Below, in pieces: positions 31,880 to 40,753 of a stretch of DNA of 64,000 bases. Location: contig PHEH01000007.1 of assembly GCA_002841155.1 (NCBI GenBank), positions 1-64,000 of the forward strand, read 5' to 3'. Position 1 is the stretch's first letter. Each line of letters opens with the position of its first letter. The notes under the pieces were generated by a model. It saw nothing but the letters and a program-made list of their open reading frames with translations. It ran no database searches and was not told where the DNA came from. This stretch comes from Alphaproteobacteria bacterium HGW-Alphaproteobacteria-18 (GTDB taxonomy: Bacteria > Pseudomonadota > Alphaproteobacteria > Caulobacterales > Hyphomonadaceae). The translations under genes were made by a program, and so were the position numbers.

Positions 31880-32010
31880 GTCGTTCTCCTGTCTGAAGGT
31901 CGCCCCCCCTGGGGCGATTTGAAATGGAGCGCACATATAGGGAAGGTTTCGCGAAATGCGATCAAATGCCCTGCCGTGGATGACGCGCGGTGGCGGGCCG
32001 GGGACCGTTA

Positions 32011-34179
32011 TCAGGCGGAGCGGTCGTGGGCAGCCCCTGCGGGCAGCATGTGACCGCCATTGAGAACGCTACGGGTGAGCGGCCGGCCTGAGGCGGCGTA
32101 GATGGCGCTGACACTGGCCAGGTCGCGGCAGGAGTTCAGCAGCGCGATCTTCTCGCCCTTGCTGAGCGAGGCGACGTATTCGGCCGCCGACTCGGTCGTC
32201 TCCGTGCGGGCGCGGGCGATAGCGAGGGGCGCGTGCACCTCGTTGCGGCCGAGCGACCAGTGGGTGTCCACAAGCGCGCAGCGGCGCTGCTGCTTCACCT
32301 GGTCGAGGAGGAGTGCGTAAAGGTCTGACGGGCGCAGGTCAGCAAAGACATGCTGGGCTTCCTGCGCCGCGGCGAAGGAGGCGGGCATCACGACTTCGGC
32401 CGGAGAAACCAGCGCGCCCGCCTTGCGGAAGGCCTGGCCTGCCGAACGCTTGGCCGTCCAGTAGGACAGCGGCACCGACAGGATCAGGCCAATCGTCGCC
32501 GGGGCAAGCCAGGCGGCATAGACCGGCGAGATGATCAGGGCGGCAACCGAGAGGACGACGCCCAGCGTCATGGCCGGGGCGCTGTGGCGCAGCGTGGTCA
32601 GCAGCGAGTAGCCATCCTCGGTGCGCTTCTGCGGCGACCAGCCGGAGTCCCGCCCGCTGAGCACGGCAATGACGGCGCTGGTCTGGGTGACCATCATGAT
32701 CGGCGCAATCAGCACCGACAGCAGCGTCTCGGTGACCACGCCCAATGTCGTACGGAAAAGGCCAACCTGACGGCGCCAGAGCGGGCTGATGAGGCCATAG
32801 ATGAGACCGTAAATCTTCGGCGCGAACAGGATCGCCATCGTGAGGATGAAGAGGTTGAGCGCGCGTACGGAGTCGATGACCGGCCAGGTGGGGAACAGCG
32901 AGAAGCCATCGCCGAAATAGGACGGGCGCATGAAGCTGTTCTGCAAGGAGAGCGCCATACCGACCGTGATGAAGATCAGCCAGAGCGGCGATGAGAGGTA
33001 AGAGAAGATGCCGGTGATCAGGTGGAACCGGCTGGTCCAGGCGAGGCCGCGCGTTTTGAGCAGCACCAGCATGTGCTGCATGTTGCCCTGGCACCAGCGG
33101 CGGTCGCGGATCACAAGGTCGATGATCGTCGGCGGGCCCTGCTCAAACGAACCGCTGAGGGCCGGCTTGATCTCGACATTCCAGCCGGCGCGGCGCAGCA
33201 GCGCGGCTTCGACGAAGTCATGGCTGAGGATGTGGCCGCCAAATGGCGCGCGGCCGGGCAGCTCCGGAAGGCCAGCGGCCTCTGCCATCGCCCGCACACG
33301 GATGATCGCGTTATGGCCCCAGAAATTGCCTTCCTTCTGCGCCCACCAGGCAATGCCATGGCCAAGCACCGGCCCATAAAGGGCGGCGGCAAATTGCTGG
33401 ATACGGGCGAAGAGACTCTCGGCCCCGACCAGTTGCGGGATCGTCTGGATGAGGCCCGTGCGCGGGGCTTCTTCCATCTGTCGGACAAGCTCAAGCAGCG
33501 TGTCGCGTTCCATATAGGAGTCGGCATCATAGACGATCATATAGTCGTAGCGCCCACCCCAGCGGGTGACGAAGTCGCGGATGTTGCCGGACTTGCGGTG
33601 ATGGTTGATCGTGCGGCGGCGATACCAGACGCGCACATCAGACGGCGCGTGCTGGCGGATGCGCTCGAAAGCGGCCTCCTCGGCGAGGGCAACATCCGGA
33701 TCGGTCGTGTCGCTGAGGATGAAACAGTCAAACCGGCCCGGCGCGCCCGACATCATCTGCGCCGTGGCCAGCACCGTGCCGAAGATGTGTTCGACATTCT
33801 CATTATAGATCGGGAAGGCAATCACGGTGCGTGTATTGCGCAGGTCCGGCCCTGCCCCTTCGCGCGGCTTCTTCGCCAGCGTGCCCAGCGCGGAGAAGAA
33901 TCCCACAGTCGCGTTGATGAAAGCGTAGCAGACCCAGACAATGTTGATCGCGAAGATCGCCAGCAGGGCCCATTCCAGCAGGGTCAGCCCAGAGACAGAA
34001 AGTACCTCGTGCATCTCGTACGTTGCCCAGGCGGTAAGGCCGAGGGAGGCAATGATGAGGAACAGCTTGCGCCAAAGGTCAGAGGCGGGACGGCGGCCTG
34101 AGGCGGGAACGGGGCCAGCCAGAGACTGGCTCGGCATCTCGATCGGAAATTCAGTGGGACGTGCGCGCAGCAAGGTCAT
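32011..34179 (-). CDS. opgH: Osmoregulated periplasmic glucan glucosyltransferase
   Basis: A 722-residue inner-membrane family 2 glycosyltransferase (MdoH/OpgH). Two N-terminal helices (about 38-55, 64-92) precede the cytosolic catalytic domain with VYDAD (D218, D220), a further Asp region near HDF (about 320) and the RRWCQGN acceptor motif (360-366). Several C-terminal membrane helices follow. It polymerises UDP-glucose into the glucan backbone. The ATG at 34179 overlaps the opgG stop codon (ATGA) and has GGCGGAAGG upstream; an in-frame TTG at 34191 is less likely. Confidence 0.92.
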   Translation of the reverse strand: MTLLRARPTEFPIEMPSQSLAGPVPASGRRPASDLWRKLFLIIASLGLTAWATYEMHEVLSVSGLTLLEWALLAIFAINIVWVCYAFINATVGFFSALGTLAKKPREGAGPDLRNTRTVIAFPIYNENVEHIFGTVLATAQMMSGAPGRFDCFILSDTTDPDVALAEEAAFERIRQHAPSDVRVWYRRRTINHHRKSGNIRDFVTRWGGRYDYMIVYDADSYMERDTLLELVRQMEEAPRTGLIQTIPQLVGAESLFARIQQFAAALYGPVLGHGIAWWAQKEGNFWGHNAIIRVRAMAEAAGLPELPGRAPFGGHILSHDFVEAALLRRAGWNVEIKPALSGSFEQGPPTIIDLVIRDRRWCQGNMQHMLVLLKTRGLAWTSRFHLITGIFSYLSSPLWLIFITVGMALSLQNSFMRPSYFGDGFSLFPTWPVIDSVRALNLFILTMAILFAPKIYGLIYGLISPLWRRQVGLFRTTLGVVTETLLSVLIAPIMMVTQTSAVIAVLSGRDSGWSPQKRTEDGYSLLTTLRHSAPAMTLGVVLSVAALIISPVYAAWLAPATIGLILSVPLSYWTAKRSAGQAFRKAGALVSPAEVVMPASFAAAQEAQHVFADLRPSDLYALLLDQVKQQRRCALVDTHWSLGRNEVHAPLAIARARTETTESAAEYVASLSKGEKIALLNSCRDLASVSAIYAASGRPLTRSVLNGGHMLPAGAAHDRSA

Positions 34180-35879
34180 TCCTTCCGCCAACGGTAAAGC
34201 CAGGTTTCGGTGATAGGCTTCCCCCCTTTGGTGAGCAGGGCACGAAGCTCTGCCACATCAATGTTCTGTGCTTCGAGTTCGAAGCTGAGCCGGACATTTC
34301 CGGTCTCTGGATTGGTCTTGACTATGGGATTGAGGATCTTGCCGGCAGAGGTCGAGATGTCTGCCTCGACGCCTTCCAGAAGGGCTTCCGGGATATGCTC
34401 GTAATCAATCACGAACAGCTGTTGAGATGCGGCGGGCTTCACACCGGCAAAGGTGTTCTTCACCGCCGCCACATCTGGCACGGCCGGATTGAGCAGGCTC
34501 CATTTCATGTCATACGACACGGTGTAGGCAGTGCCCGGACGCCAGGCCGATTGGGGGCTCCAATAGGCGACGATATTGTCGTTGTACTCGTTGACGGTCG
34601 GGATCTCGACGAGCGTAAGCCGGCCTTCGCCCCAACCAGTCCTAGGTTGTATCCATACGGAGGGGCGATGGTGATAGCCCGCCTCAATGTCGGAATATTC
34701 CTCGAACGCGCGCTTGCGCTGCACCAGGCCGAAACCAAGCGGCGGGCGGTCTGCCAGGACCGACACCTGCAAGTTCTTCGGATTGAACAGCGGCCGCCAG
34801 ACCCACTCGCCATTATACATCTGGATCGAGAGCCCCTCAGAATCGTGCACCGCCGGGCGGAAATCACTGGGGAACTTGCGAATGTCGTGGGGCGAGAAGA
34901 AATACATCGACGTCAGCGGCGCGATGCCAACGGTTGTCAGTGTTTTGCGGGGAAACAGCGTGGCGGTGACCTGCATCCTGGTTTCCGCGCCTGGCGTCAC
35001 CGTGAATTCGTAAGCACCCGTGATGCTTTCCCCGTCCAGCAGCGCATACATGCGGACGGTGTCAGCGCCCGGTGCCGGCTTGACCAGCCAGAACTCTCGG
35101 AAATACGGGAACTGCTCCCCTTCCGGCGACGCGGTTCCGATGGAGATGCCGCGCGCCGAGGCGCCATAGAGATTGCCTGCCCCCAGGGCGCGGAAGAAAC
35201 TGGCGCCGCGAAAGCTGATCAGCTCATCCCATTTACCGGCCACATTCAGCGGGGTGACAATGCGGAAACCCGCAAAGCCAAGCAGCGTCTTCGTTTCATC
35301 CGACAGCGGAAGATCAAAAAAGTTGAAATCGTCCGGCGCGTAAGGACGGGCAACTTCCTTGCCATTCTCAATGATGTTCAGGCGGATCGCCTGATTGAAC
35401 AGATAGCCGCGCGGATCGGGCAGGACGCGGAACCTGTCGGAGCTGTCCTGCCAGAGGACCGCTTCCTTTTGCAGCTGGATACGGCGGTAGGCATCGTAAT
35501 CCATCGCGCCAGCCTCTTTCGGGATGCCGGGCGGTGTCTGGTAGGGGCGGCTGGCGAGGATCTCAGCCTTGCGGTGGACATCTTCAAAGTCAAACTCTGG
35601 CGTCGCGGCGGGCGCGGGCGCGGCGGACGCATCTTCCTCAGACGCGGCAAGAGCAGCTGCCGCCTCGGCGCTCAGCGTTTCGACAACGGCTTCTGGCGCG
35701 GCGGCGGCCAGTGGCGCGGGCGGCGTCGCGCCCTCTTCTGGCGCAGGCTCGTCGATCTGAACGTCCTGTTGCGGCGCTTCGGGCGCAGGATCGGCAGGCG
35801 GCGAACAGCTGGATATCAGGAGCCCGGCGAGCACACAGCCGCACACGATCCTGAAAGTGACGCCGGAAATCTGCCTCAC
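34176..35879 (-). CDS. opgG: Periplasmic glucan biosynthesis protein, lipoprotein variant
   Basis: A 567-residue OpgG/MdoG-family protein shaping the glucans made by OpgH. The family domain spans about 92-560: FDFEDVHRKAEILA, YRRIQLQ, FREFWLVKP, SMYFFSP, DFRPAVHDSEGLSI and NGEWVWRPL. Ahead of it sits a type II signal with lipobox ISSC (Cys25) and a roughly 65-residue Ala/Pro/Glu-rich linker, so the protein looks membrane-tethered rather than freely periplasmic as in E. coli. Upstream gene of the opgGH operon. Confidence 0.92.
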   Translation of the reverse strand: MRQISGVTFRIVCGCVLAGLLISSCSPPADPAPEAPQQDVQIDEPAPEEGATPPAPLAAAAPEAVVETLSAEAAAALAASEEDASAAPAPAATPEFDFEDVHRKAEILASRPYQTPPGIPKEAGAMDYDAYRRIQLQKEAVLWQDSSDRFRVLPDPRGYLFNQAIRLNIIENGKEVARPYAPDDFNFFDLPLSDETKTLLGFAGFRIVTPLNVAGKWDELISFRGASFFRALGAGNLYGASARGISIGTASPEGEQFPYFREFWLVKPAPGADTVRMYALLDGESITGAYEFTVTPGAETRMQVTATLFPRKTLTTVGIAPLTSMYFFSPHDIRKFPSDFRPAVHDSEGLSIQMYNGEWVWRPLFNPKNLQVSVLADRPPLGFGLVQRKRAFEEYSDIEAGYHHRPSVWIQPRTGWGEGRLTLVEIPTVNEYNDNIVAYWSPQSAWRPGTAYTVSYDMKWSLLNPAVPDVAAVKNTFAGVKPAASQQLFVIDYEHIPEALLEGVEADISTSAGKILNPIVKTNPETGNVRLSFELEAQNIDVAELRALLTKGGKPITETWLYRWRKE

Positions 35880-36235
35880 TCCATGTTACTCCTGTCCAAC
35901 ACCCGGCCCGGTCATCCGGGAGCCGTTTTTTTGCAGCGCAATATACCCTGAGCCTGTCTAACGAACGCGGCCGCGATTGGTTGCTGCTCGAACTGAGCCT
36001 CCCTGGCTGGGCGGCATCGGTCGAAGCTCAATCTATCCGTAAATACAGGTTAACTACGGGCACGGCATCGGATGGGAGGGGCAAACGAAGGGTTCGTTTT
36101 TCATGAGAATGAGGCAAACCGAGGGCGCTTTTATGACCCCTGCACCCTTCTCCTGTCGCATAGCTGTCATGACCGACAATATTGCAGCGCAGCACAAAAT
36201 TCGGTCAGCTTCTGCCTCTGGCAAAGATAAAAAAA
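35880..36235. other. Intergenic region upstream of opgG
   Basis: No gene is recognised between the opgG start and the secDF terminator. It should contain the opgG promoter. A compact inverted repeat AAACGAA (36083-36089)/TTCGTTT (36093-36099) with a 3-nt loop and trailing T's is present; it could be a small hairpin terminator or an operator. A plus-strand frame from 36103 has no ribosome-binding site and an unlikely composition. Confidence 0.4.
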
Positions 36236-36274
36236 GGGAGCGCCGCAAGGACAGGCAGGTCTGCGGCGCTCCCC
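36229..36274 (-). terminator. Rho-independent terminator of secDF
   Basis: Arms GGGAGCGCCGCA (36236-36247) and TGCGGCGCTCCC (36262-36273) pair perfectly over 12 bp. On the minus strand the stem is followed by TTTTTTTATC, a strong U-tract, 11 bp after the secDF stop. Confidence 0.93.
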
Positions 36275-36284
36275 GCCGAGGGGG

Positions 36285-38807
36285 TCAGGAGAGCGAAGAC
36301 TCCGCCGGAACCACCTCGGCATGCTGATGCCGCTGGGCGAGATTGCCGAGCAGCAGAAGGATCGGCGCGGCGATGAAGATCGACGACATCGTCGCGATCA
36401 GCACACCAAACACCATTGGAAGGGCGAAATTCTCCACCGCCTTGCCGCCCCAGATCGCCATCGGCACGATGGCCAGAAGGGTCGTCATCGAGGTGAAGAT
36501 ACAGCGCGTCAGCACCTGGTTGATGCTGGTGTCGATGATGGCGCGAAGATCATACCGCTTGGCGAGGCGTATGTTCTCGCGCATCCGGTCATAGACGACG
36601 ACCTTGTCGTTCACCGAATAGCCGATGAAGGTCAGCAGGGCGGCGATGGCGGTCAGGTTGAAATCCAGGCCAAGAAGAACGAAGAAGCCGATCATCTTCG
36701 TCGTATCGAGCGCCAGGGTGACGATCGCGCCGATGGCGAAGTTCCATTCAAACCGCCACCAGATATACAGCAGCATCGCAAGGCTCGCGAGGCCAACCGC
36801 AATCATGCCATTGCGGGCAAGCTCGCCGGAGACCTTCGGCCCGACCACTTCTGTACGCTCGACAGAAATACCCGGATCAATCTGATGCAGCGTCTGGCGG
36901 ACGGTGTTTATGGCCGCCGTCTGCGCCCCCTCCCCGCCATCCTGACGCTGGATACGGATCAATACGTCTTCCTTGCCGCCGATCTGCTGAAGGGTGATTT
37001 CACCCAGCCCGAGATCGCCAAGTTCGGCGCGCAGCTGGGAAAGATTGGCTGCGCCCGGCGTGTTGATCTCAACCTGGATGCCTCCGGTAAAGTCGATGCC
37101 GTAGTTCAGGCCCGGATTCACCATAAGGCCAATCGAGGCGACCGAAAGCAGGATCGAGGTGGCAATGCCGAAATAGCGCGCCTTCATGAAGGAGATCTTC
37201 GAACCATCGGGCACCAGCCGGAACAGCGGATCGACATTGATCTTCCGCATCCGGCGATGACGCACCCACGCTGTCATCAGGACACGCACCACCGTTACCG
37301 CTGTAAACAGCGAAACGCCGGTGCCGATGATCATCGTTACGGCAAAGCCTTTCACAGGCCCGGAGCCGAACATGAAAAGCAGCGCCGTGGCGATCAGCGT
37401 GGTGATATTGGCGTCAAGAATGGTCGAATAGGCGACATTGAAGCCACGGTCGAGCGCCGCAAGTGCGCTGACACCCTTTCTGCTTTCCTCGCGGATGCGC
37501 TCATTGATGAGGATGTTGGCATCAACCGCGATACCAATTCCCAGAATGATACCGGCAATCCCCGGCAGGGTCAGCGTAGCGCCCAGAAAGGTCAGTATAC
37601 CAATTGTCAGTGCAACGTTCAGGAATAGAGCAAAGCTCGCGATCAGGCCCCAGCCGCGATACAGCATGATCATGAAGGCAACCACGAGGCCAAAACCGAT
37701 CAAGCCGGTATAGAGCCCCATGCTGATGACATCCGCGCCGAGATCTGGCCCGACTGTGCGCTCCTCGATCACGGTCAGAGGGGCCGGCAAGGCCCCCGCC
37801 CGCAGAAGCGCCGAGAGCATCGCCGTCTCTTCGATGGTGAAGTTGCCGGTGATCTGGCCCGAACCGCCCAGGATGGGGGTCTGGATGACCGGCGCAGTCA
37901 GCACCTTTCCGTCCAGAACGATGGCAAACGGCTTGCCGACATTGTTCTTCGTGATGTCGGCGAACTGCTTCGTGCCGACCGAGTCGAACCGAAAGGTGAC
38001 GATGGGTTCATTGGTCTTCTGGTCAAAGCCTGAGCGGGCATCTGACAGGCGCTCACCACTGAGCGCGACCCGGTCATAGATCGGCAAGGACTGGCCGGTC
38101 TTTGCATCCGGAAGAAGGCTGACGCCTTCAGGGGGCGGGGCGCCAAATGTATCAGGCGCAACCATGTGGAACGACATCTGCGCGGTCGAGCCCAGCAGTT
38201 CACGTAAACGGGTGGGGTCTTGCAGTCCAGGAAGCTGAACTAGGATGCGATCAGAGCCGACGCGCTGGATTGTGGGTTCGGCGACACCGACCTGATCAAC
38301 CCGCTGGCGCACAATCTCGACACTCTGGCCGATGGCCTGATTGATCCGGTCAGCCGTGCCCGCCTCGGAGAAGGAGAGCGTAATCACATCGCCCTTCGGC
38401 TGGATAATTATATCGGGCACGGAGCCCGCAAGACCTGCCTGCTGAACCTGCGTCACCTGTTCGCGCAGCTTGCCGAGGATACGGCTGCGGCCGTCAGGAT
38501 CGGTGATCCGCGCCACAACCGTGTCGCCTGCAACCTCAACCTTGCCCCGCACGGCTTCGGTGCTCATCAATGTCCGCGTTTCGGCGGCGAGGGATTTCAA
38601 CCGGTCGGCCTGCAAGGCAGGCGCATCTACTTCCAGCACAAGATGCGAGCCGCCGCGCAGATCAAGCCCCAGCGTGATCTGCTTCTTGGGAAGCCAGTCG
38701 GGCATAGCGGAAATCTGCTGCGGTGACAGCACGTTTGGCAGGGCCGCAAGCAGCCCGATAACAATGATAACGATGTAGGTTACCAGAACGGTTCTGGTGG
38801 TACGCAT
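36285..38807 (-). CDS. secDF: SecD-SecF fusion, protein translocase accessory subunit
   Basis: An 840-residue RND-superfamily protein that uses the proton gradient to complete Sec-dependent export. The SecD half (about 1-510) has LGLDLRGGSHLVLEVD and IPGIAGIILGIGIAVDANILINERIREE. The SecF half (about 545-840) has YGIDFTGGIQVEI and LTFIGYSVNDKVVVYDRMREN. Twelve membrane helices are expected. Separate secD and secF are the rule in many proteobacteria; the single-chain form is one of the clade hints here. I chose the ATG at 38807 with AAGGATTTT upstream rather than an in-frame ATG at 38882. No yajC lies next to it. Confidence 0.94.
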   Translation of the reverse strand: MRTTRTVLVTYIVIIVIGLLAALPNVLSPQQISAMPDWLPKKQITLGLDLRGGSHLVLEVDAPALQADRLKSLAAETRTLMSTEAVRGKVEVAGDTVVARITDPDGRSRILGKLREQVTQVQQAGLAGSVPDIIIQPKGDVITLSFSEAGTADRINQAIGQSVEIVRQRVDQVGVAEPTIQRVGSDRILVQLPGLQDPTRLRELLGSTAQMSFHMVAPDTFGAPPPEGVSLLPDAKTGQSLPIYDRVALSGERLSDARSGFDQKTNEPIVTFRFDSVGTKQFADITKNNVGKPFAIVLDGKVLTAPVIQTPILGGSGQITGNFTIEETAMLSALLRAGALPAPLTVIEERTVGPDLGADVISMGLYTGLIGFGLVVAFMIMLYRGWGLIASFALFLNVALTIGILTFLGATLTLPGIAGIILGIGIAVDANILINERIREESRKGVSALAALDRGFNVAYSTILDANITTLIATALLFMFGSGPVKGFAVTMIIGTGVSLFTAVTVVRVLMTAWVRHRRMRKINVDPLFRLVPDGSKISFMKARYFGIATSILLSVASIGLMVNPGLNYGIDFTGGIQVEINTPGAANLSQLRAELGDLGLGEITLQQIGGKEDVLIRIQRQDGGEGAQTAAINTVRQTLHQIDPGISVERTEVVGPKVSGELARNGMIAVGLASLAMLLYIWWRFEWNFAIGAIVTLALDTTKMIGFFVLLGLDFNLTAIAALLTFIGYSVNDKVVVYDRMRENIRLAKRYDLRAIIDTSINQVLTRCIFTSMTTLLAIVPMAIWGGKAVENFALPMVFGVLIATMSSIFIAAPILLLLGNLAQRHQHAEVVPAESSLS

Positions 38808-39102
38808 GCGGAAAATCCTTAGGGATGCCTGAAACCGGGGGCCATCGCGCATGGCGGCCGGTGTTTGCGCCAATCTCGCCATATCCGGCGAAGGCGCAGT
38901 CTGGCTGTCAGTTCATCCGATAAGTGGCCGGAGCGAAGGCCTTGCGCACGGCAGAGACAGTCCGGGAAGCGCTGTCTCTTACAGGGGTAATGTGCGGTTA
39001 TGCTGGGTCTCCGCCCCGGCCAGGGATCTGCCTTGGAGGGCAAGACAGATCACACTGATCAGGATGAACGGCAGGCTGCGAACGGGCGCAGCGGCCTGTA
39101 AA

Positions 39103-39489
39103 TCAGGCGGAGACAGGCGGCGCGCGGGGCGCCGAAAAGCGTGTTGAAAGACAATGCGCTGTAGAGAGGCCCACAGGGGGATCAGGCAGCGACTCCTGCG
39201 CCGCAACCGGGAAGGCATACCCTTCAAACACCGCAAACACGGCTGGGGGCGTATCGTCCCCATCAGATGGCGTGATCTGAAGGCGCACCCTCTGGTCGCG
39301 ATCTGCCTTCGGCAGGATGGTATGTGCAACCTGCGTGGCGCCGCCGCTGGCTTCTGTAATCGGCAATACAGGCGCAGCCGCCTGGTTGCCCGAGGATATC
39401 GCTGTTGCCGCCAACATCATGAAGCCGAGCACTGCAATCAGCAGGCTGCCCGGATGCAGTTTTCTCGTGGAGGAAAGTCTGCGGCTCAT
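39103..39489 (-). CDS. Hypothetical protein with a signal peptide or anchor
   Basis: A 128-residue frame: basic MSRRLSSTRK start, hydrophobic segment (about 15-33, LLIAVLGFMMLAATAI), then a soluble, Pro/Asp/Ala-rich region with LQITPSDGDD and a Pro-rich end. The composition fits a small exported or membrane-anchored protein, but neither ATG (39489 or 39498) has a clear ribosome-binding site and no family is recognised. The surrounding 950-bp gap otherwise has no gene; the part at 38808-39102 shows nothing notable. Confidence 0.4.
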   Translation of the reverse strand: MSRRLSSTRKLHPGSLLIAVLGFMMLAATAISSGNQAAAPVLPITEASGGATQVAHTILPKADRDQRVRLQITPSDGDDTPPAVFAVFEGYAFPVAAQESLPDPPVGLSTAHCLSTRFSAPRAPPVSA

Positions 39490-39689
39490 TGCGCCCATGT
39501 AAACATTGTGATGGCGCTACGCCATAGGAAAACGTCAGCCTTTCGACCCGCCCCTGTCCCTCTGGAACCTTCCCGGTCACACTCATGGAATCTGTCTTCT
39601 CCCATGCATGCCGTGATGATGTGGCCCGCCCCCGGACCTGCCCGAGACCTGATCTTTTCTCGCCAGGCGACAGGCTGAAACGATATCGC

Positions 39690-39723
39690 TTGACGTTCGA
39701 ATCCATTGTGAGTAAACACTCAC
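39690..39723 (+). promoter_or_regulatory. Promoter with overlapping TetR-type operator for the KAS III operon
   Basis: TTGACG (39690-39695), 17 bp, TAAACA (39713-39718) forms a sigma70-like promoter. The -10 lies inside a perfect inverted repeat GTGAGT-AAAC-ACTCAC (39708-39723), the size and style of a TetR-family operator. A bound repressor would block transcription. The start codon is 34 bp further on, with GAGAGG upstream. Confidence 0.65.
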
Positions 39724-39757
39724 TTATGAATACGGAACGCACTCAGAGAGGCCCCGA

Positions 39758-40753
39758 ATGTTGAACGCAGCCCTTCTTGGCACAGGCGCGCGCGCCGGAG
39801 GCAAGGCCCTGCCGTCAGCCGAAATTGACGCCCGCCTGGGCAAACCCGCCGGCTGGACCGAAGGCGCGAGCGGTGTCATTTGCCGCCCCGTTCTGGCCGA
39901 AGGCGAAACTCAGGAGAGCCTCGCCCTGGCCGCCGCGCAGCTGGCCCTTGCCGATGCCTGTCTTGATGCCAGCGATATCGACCTCCTCCTCTTCGCCTCC
40001 GCCGTGGGCCGCCAGCCGATCCCCTCGACCGCCACGCTGATCAAGCGCGAGCTTGGCCTCAGCCACTGCGCCGCCCCTGCCTTTGACATCAACGCCACCT
40101 GCCTCAGCGCGGTCGCCGCCATGGAAGTCGCCGCGCTCTACATCGCCGCTGGCCGCGCCCGGCATGTGCTCATCGTAGCCAGCGAGATCGCCACCCGCGC
40201 CCTGCCCTGGGCGGACGATCCGGCTACAGCCGCCCTCTTCGGCGATGGCGCCGCCGCGCTCATCCTTGGCCCGGCTCAAGCGGGCGGCCTGCATCTGCGG
40301 GATGCGGCCCTCGAAACCTGGGCGGAAGGCTATGACTACTGCGCCTTGCCCGCCGGCGGCACGCGCTATGATCTGCACACAAACCGGCAGGCCTTCGAGG
40401 AGAACGCTTTCTTCCGCATGGATGGTCACGCCCTGTTCAAGCTGACGCGCGCCAGACTGCCCGGCTTCATCGCCCGCCTGCTCGATCGCGCCGGCTGGCA
40501 GCAGGAAGAGGTTGACCTTGTGATCCCCCATCAGGCAAGCCCGCTGGCGCTGGAGCATATGATCCGCAAATGCGGCTTTGCCCGCGACCGCGTCGTTTCC
40601 ACCGTCCAGCAGACGGGCAATCTCGTCGCCGCTTCCATCCCCATGACGCTCGACACCGCCCGCCGGGAAGGCCGCATCGCGCCGGGCAGCAAGGTATTGC
40701 TGATAGGCACGTCGGCGGGCGTCTCCATCGGCGGAGCCACGCTGCAGGCATGA
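39758..40753 (+). CDS. 3-oxoacyl-ACP synthase III-like condensing enzyme
   Basis: A 331-residue FabH/OleA-superfamily thiolase with complete Cys115 (INATCLSAV), His258 (IPHQASP) and Asn288 (QTGNLVAAS) triad and a GTSAGVSIGG C-terminal loop. It would perform a decarboxylative or head-to-head Claisen condensation of acyl thioesters. It lacks the standard FabH position next to plsX/fab genes. Instead it opens a five-gene operon in which every neighbour overlaps by 4 bp, so it is probably the chain-initiating or condensing step of a specialised lipid or secondary metabolite. Preceded by an inverted repeat overlapping its promoter. Confidence 0.9.
   Translation: MLNAALLGTGARAGGKALPSAEIDARLGKPAGWTEGASGVICRPVLAEGETQESLALAAAQLALADACLDASDIDLLLFASAVGRQPIPSTATLIKRELGLSHCAAPAFDINATCLSAVAAMEVAALYIAAGRARHVLIVASEIATRALPWADDPATAALFGDGAAALILGPAQAGGLHLRDAALETWAEGYDYCALPAGGTRYDLHTNRQAFEENAFFRMDGHALFKLTRARLPGFIARLLDRAGWQQEEVDLVIPHQASPLALEHMIRKCGFARDRVVSTVQQTGNLVAASIPMTLDTARREGRIAPGSKVLLIGTSAGVSIGGATLQA

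Noticed and set aside
34161-35951. 596-codon plus-strand frame opposite opgG
   Set aside because: opgG is supported by family motifs and by coupling to opgH; the opposite frame is Arg/Gly/His-rich and has no start signal.
36103-36327. Small plus-strand frames between opgG and secDF
   Set aside because: They run into the secDF terminator, have no ribosome-binding site and a charged, low-complexity C-terminus.
39154-39678. 174-codon plus-strand frame upstream of the KAS III gene
   Set aside because: Cys/Arg/His-rich with no ribosome-binding site; it also runs up to the promoter/operator of the operon.
39758-40753. Assignment as housekeeping FabH
   Set aside because: The catalytic triad fits, but it is not beside plsX/acpP/fab genes, and the operon partners point to a specialised condensing enzyme.
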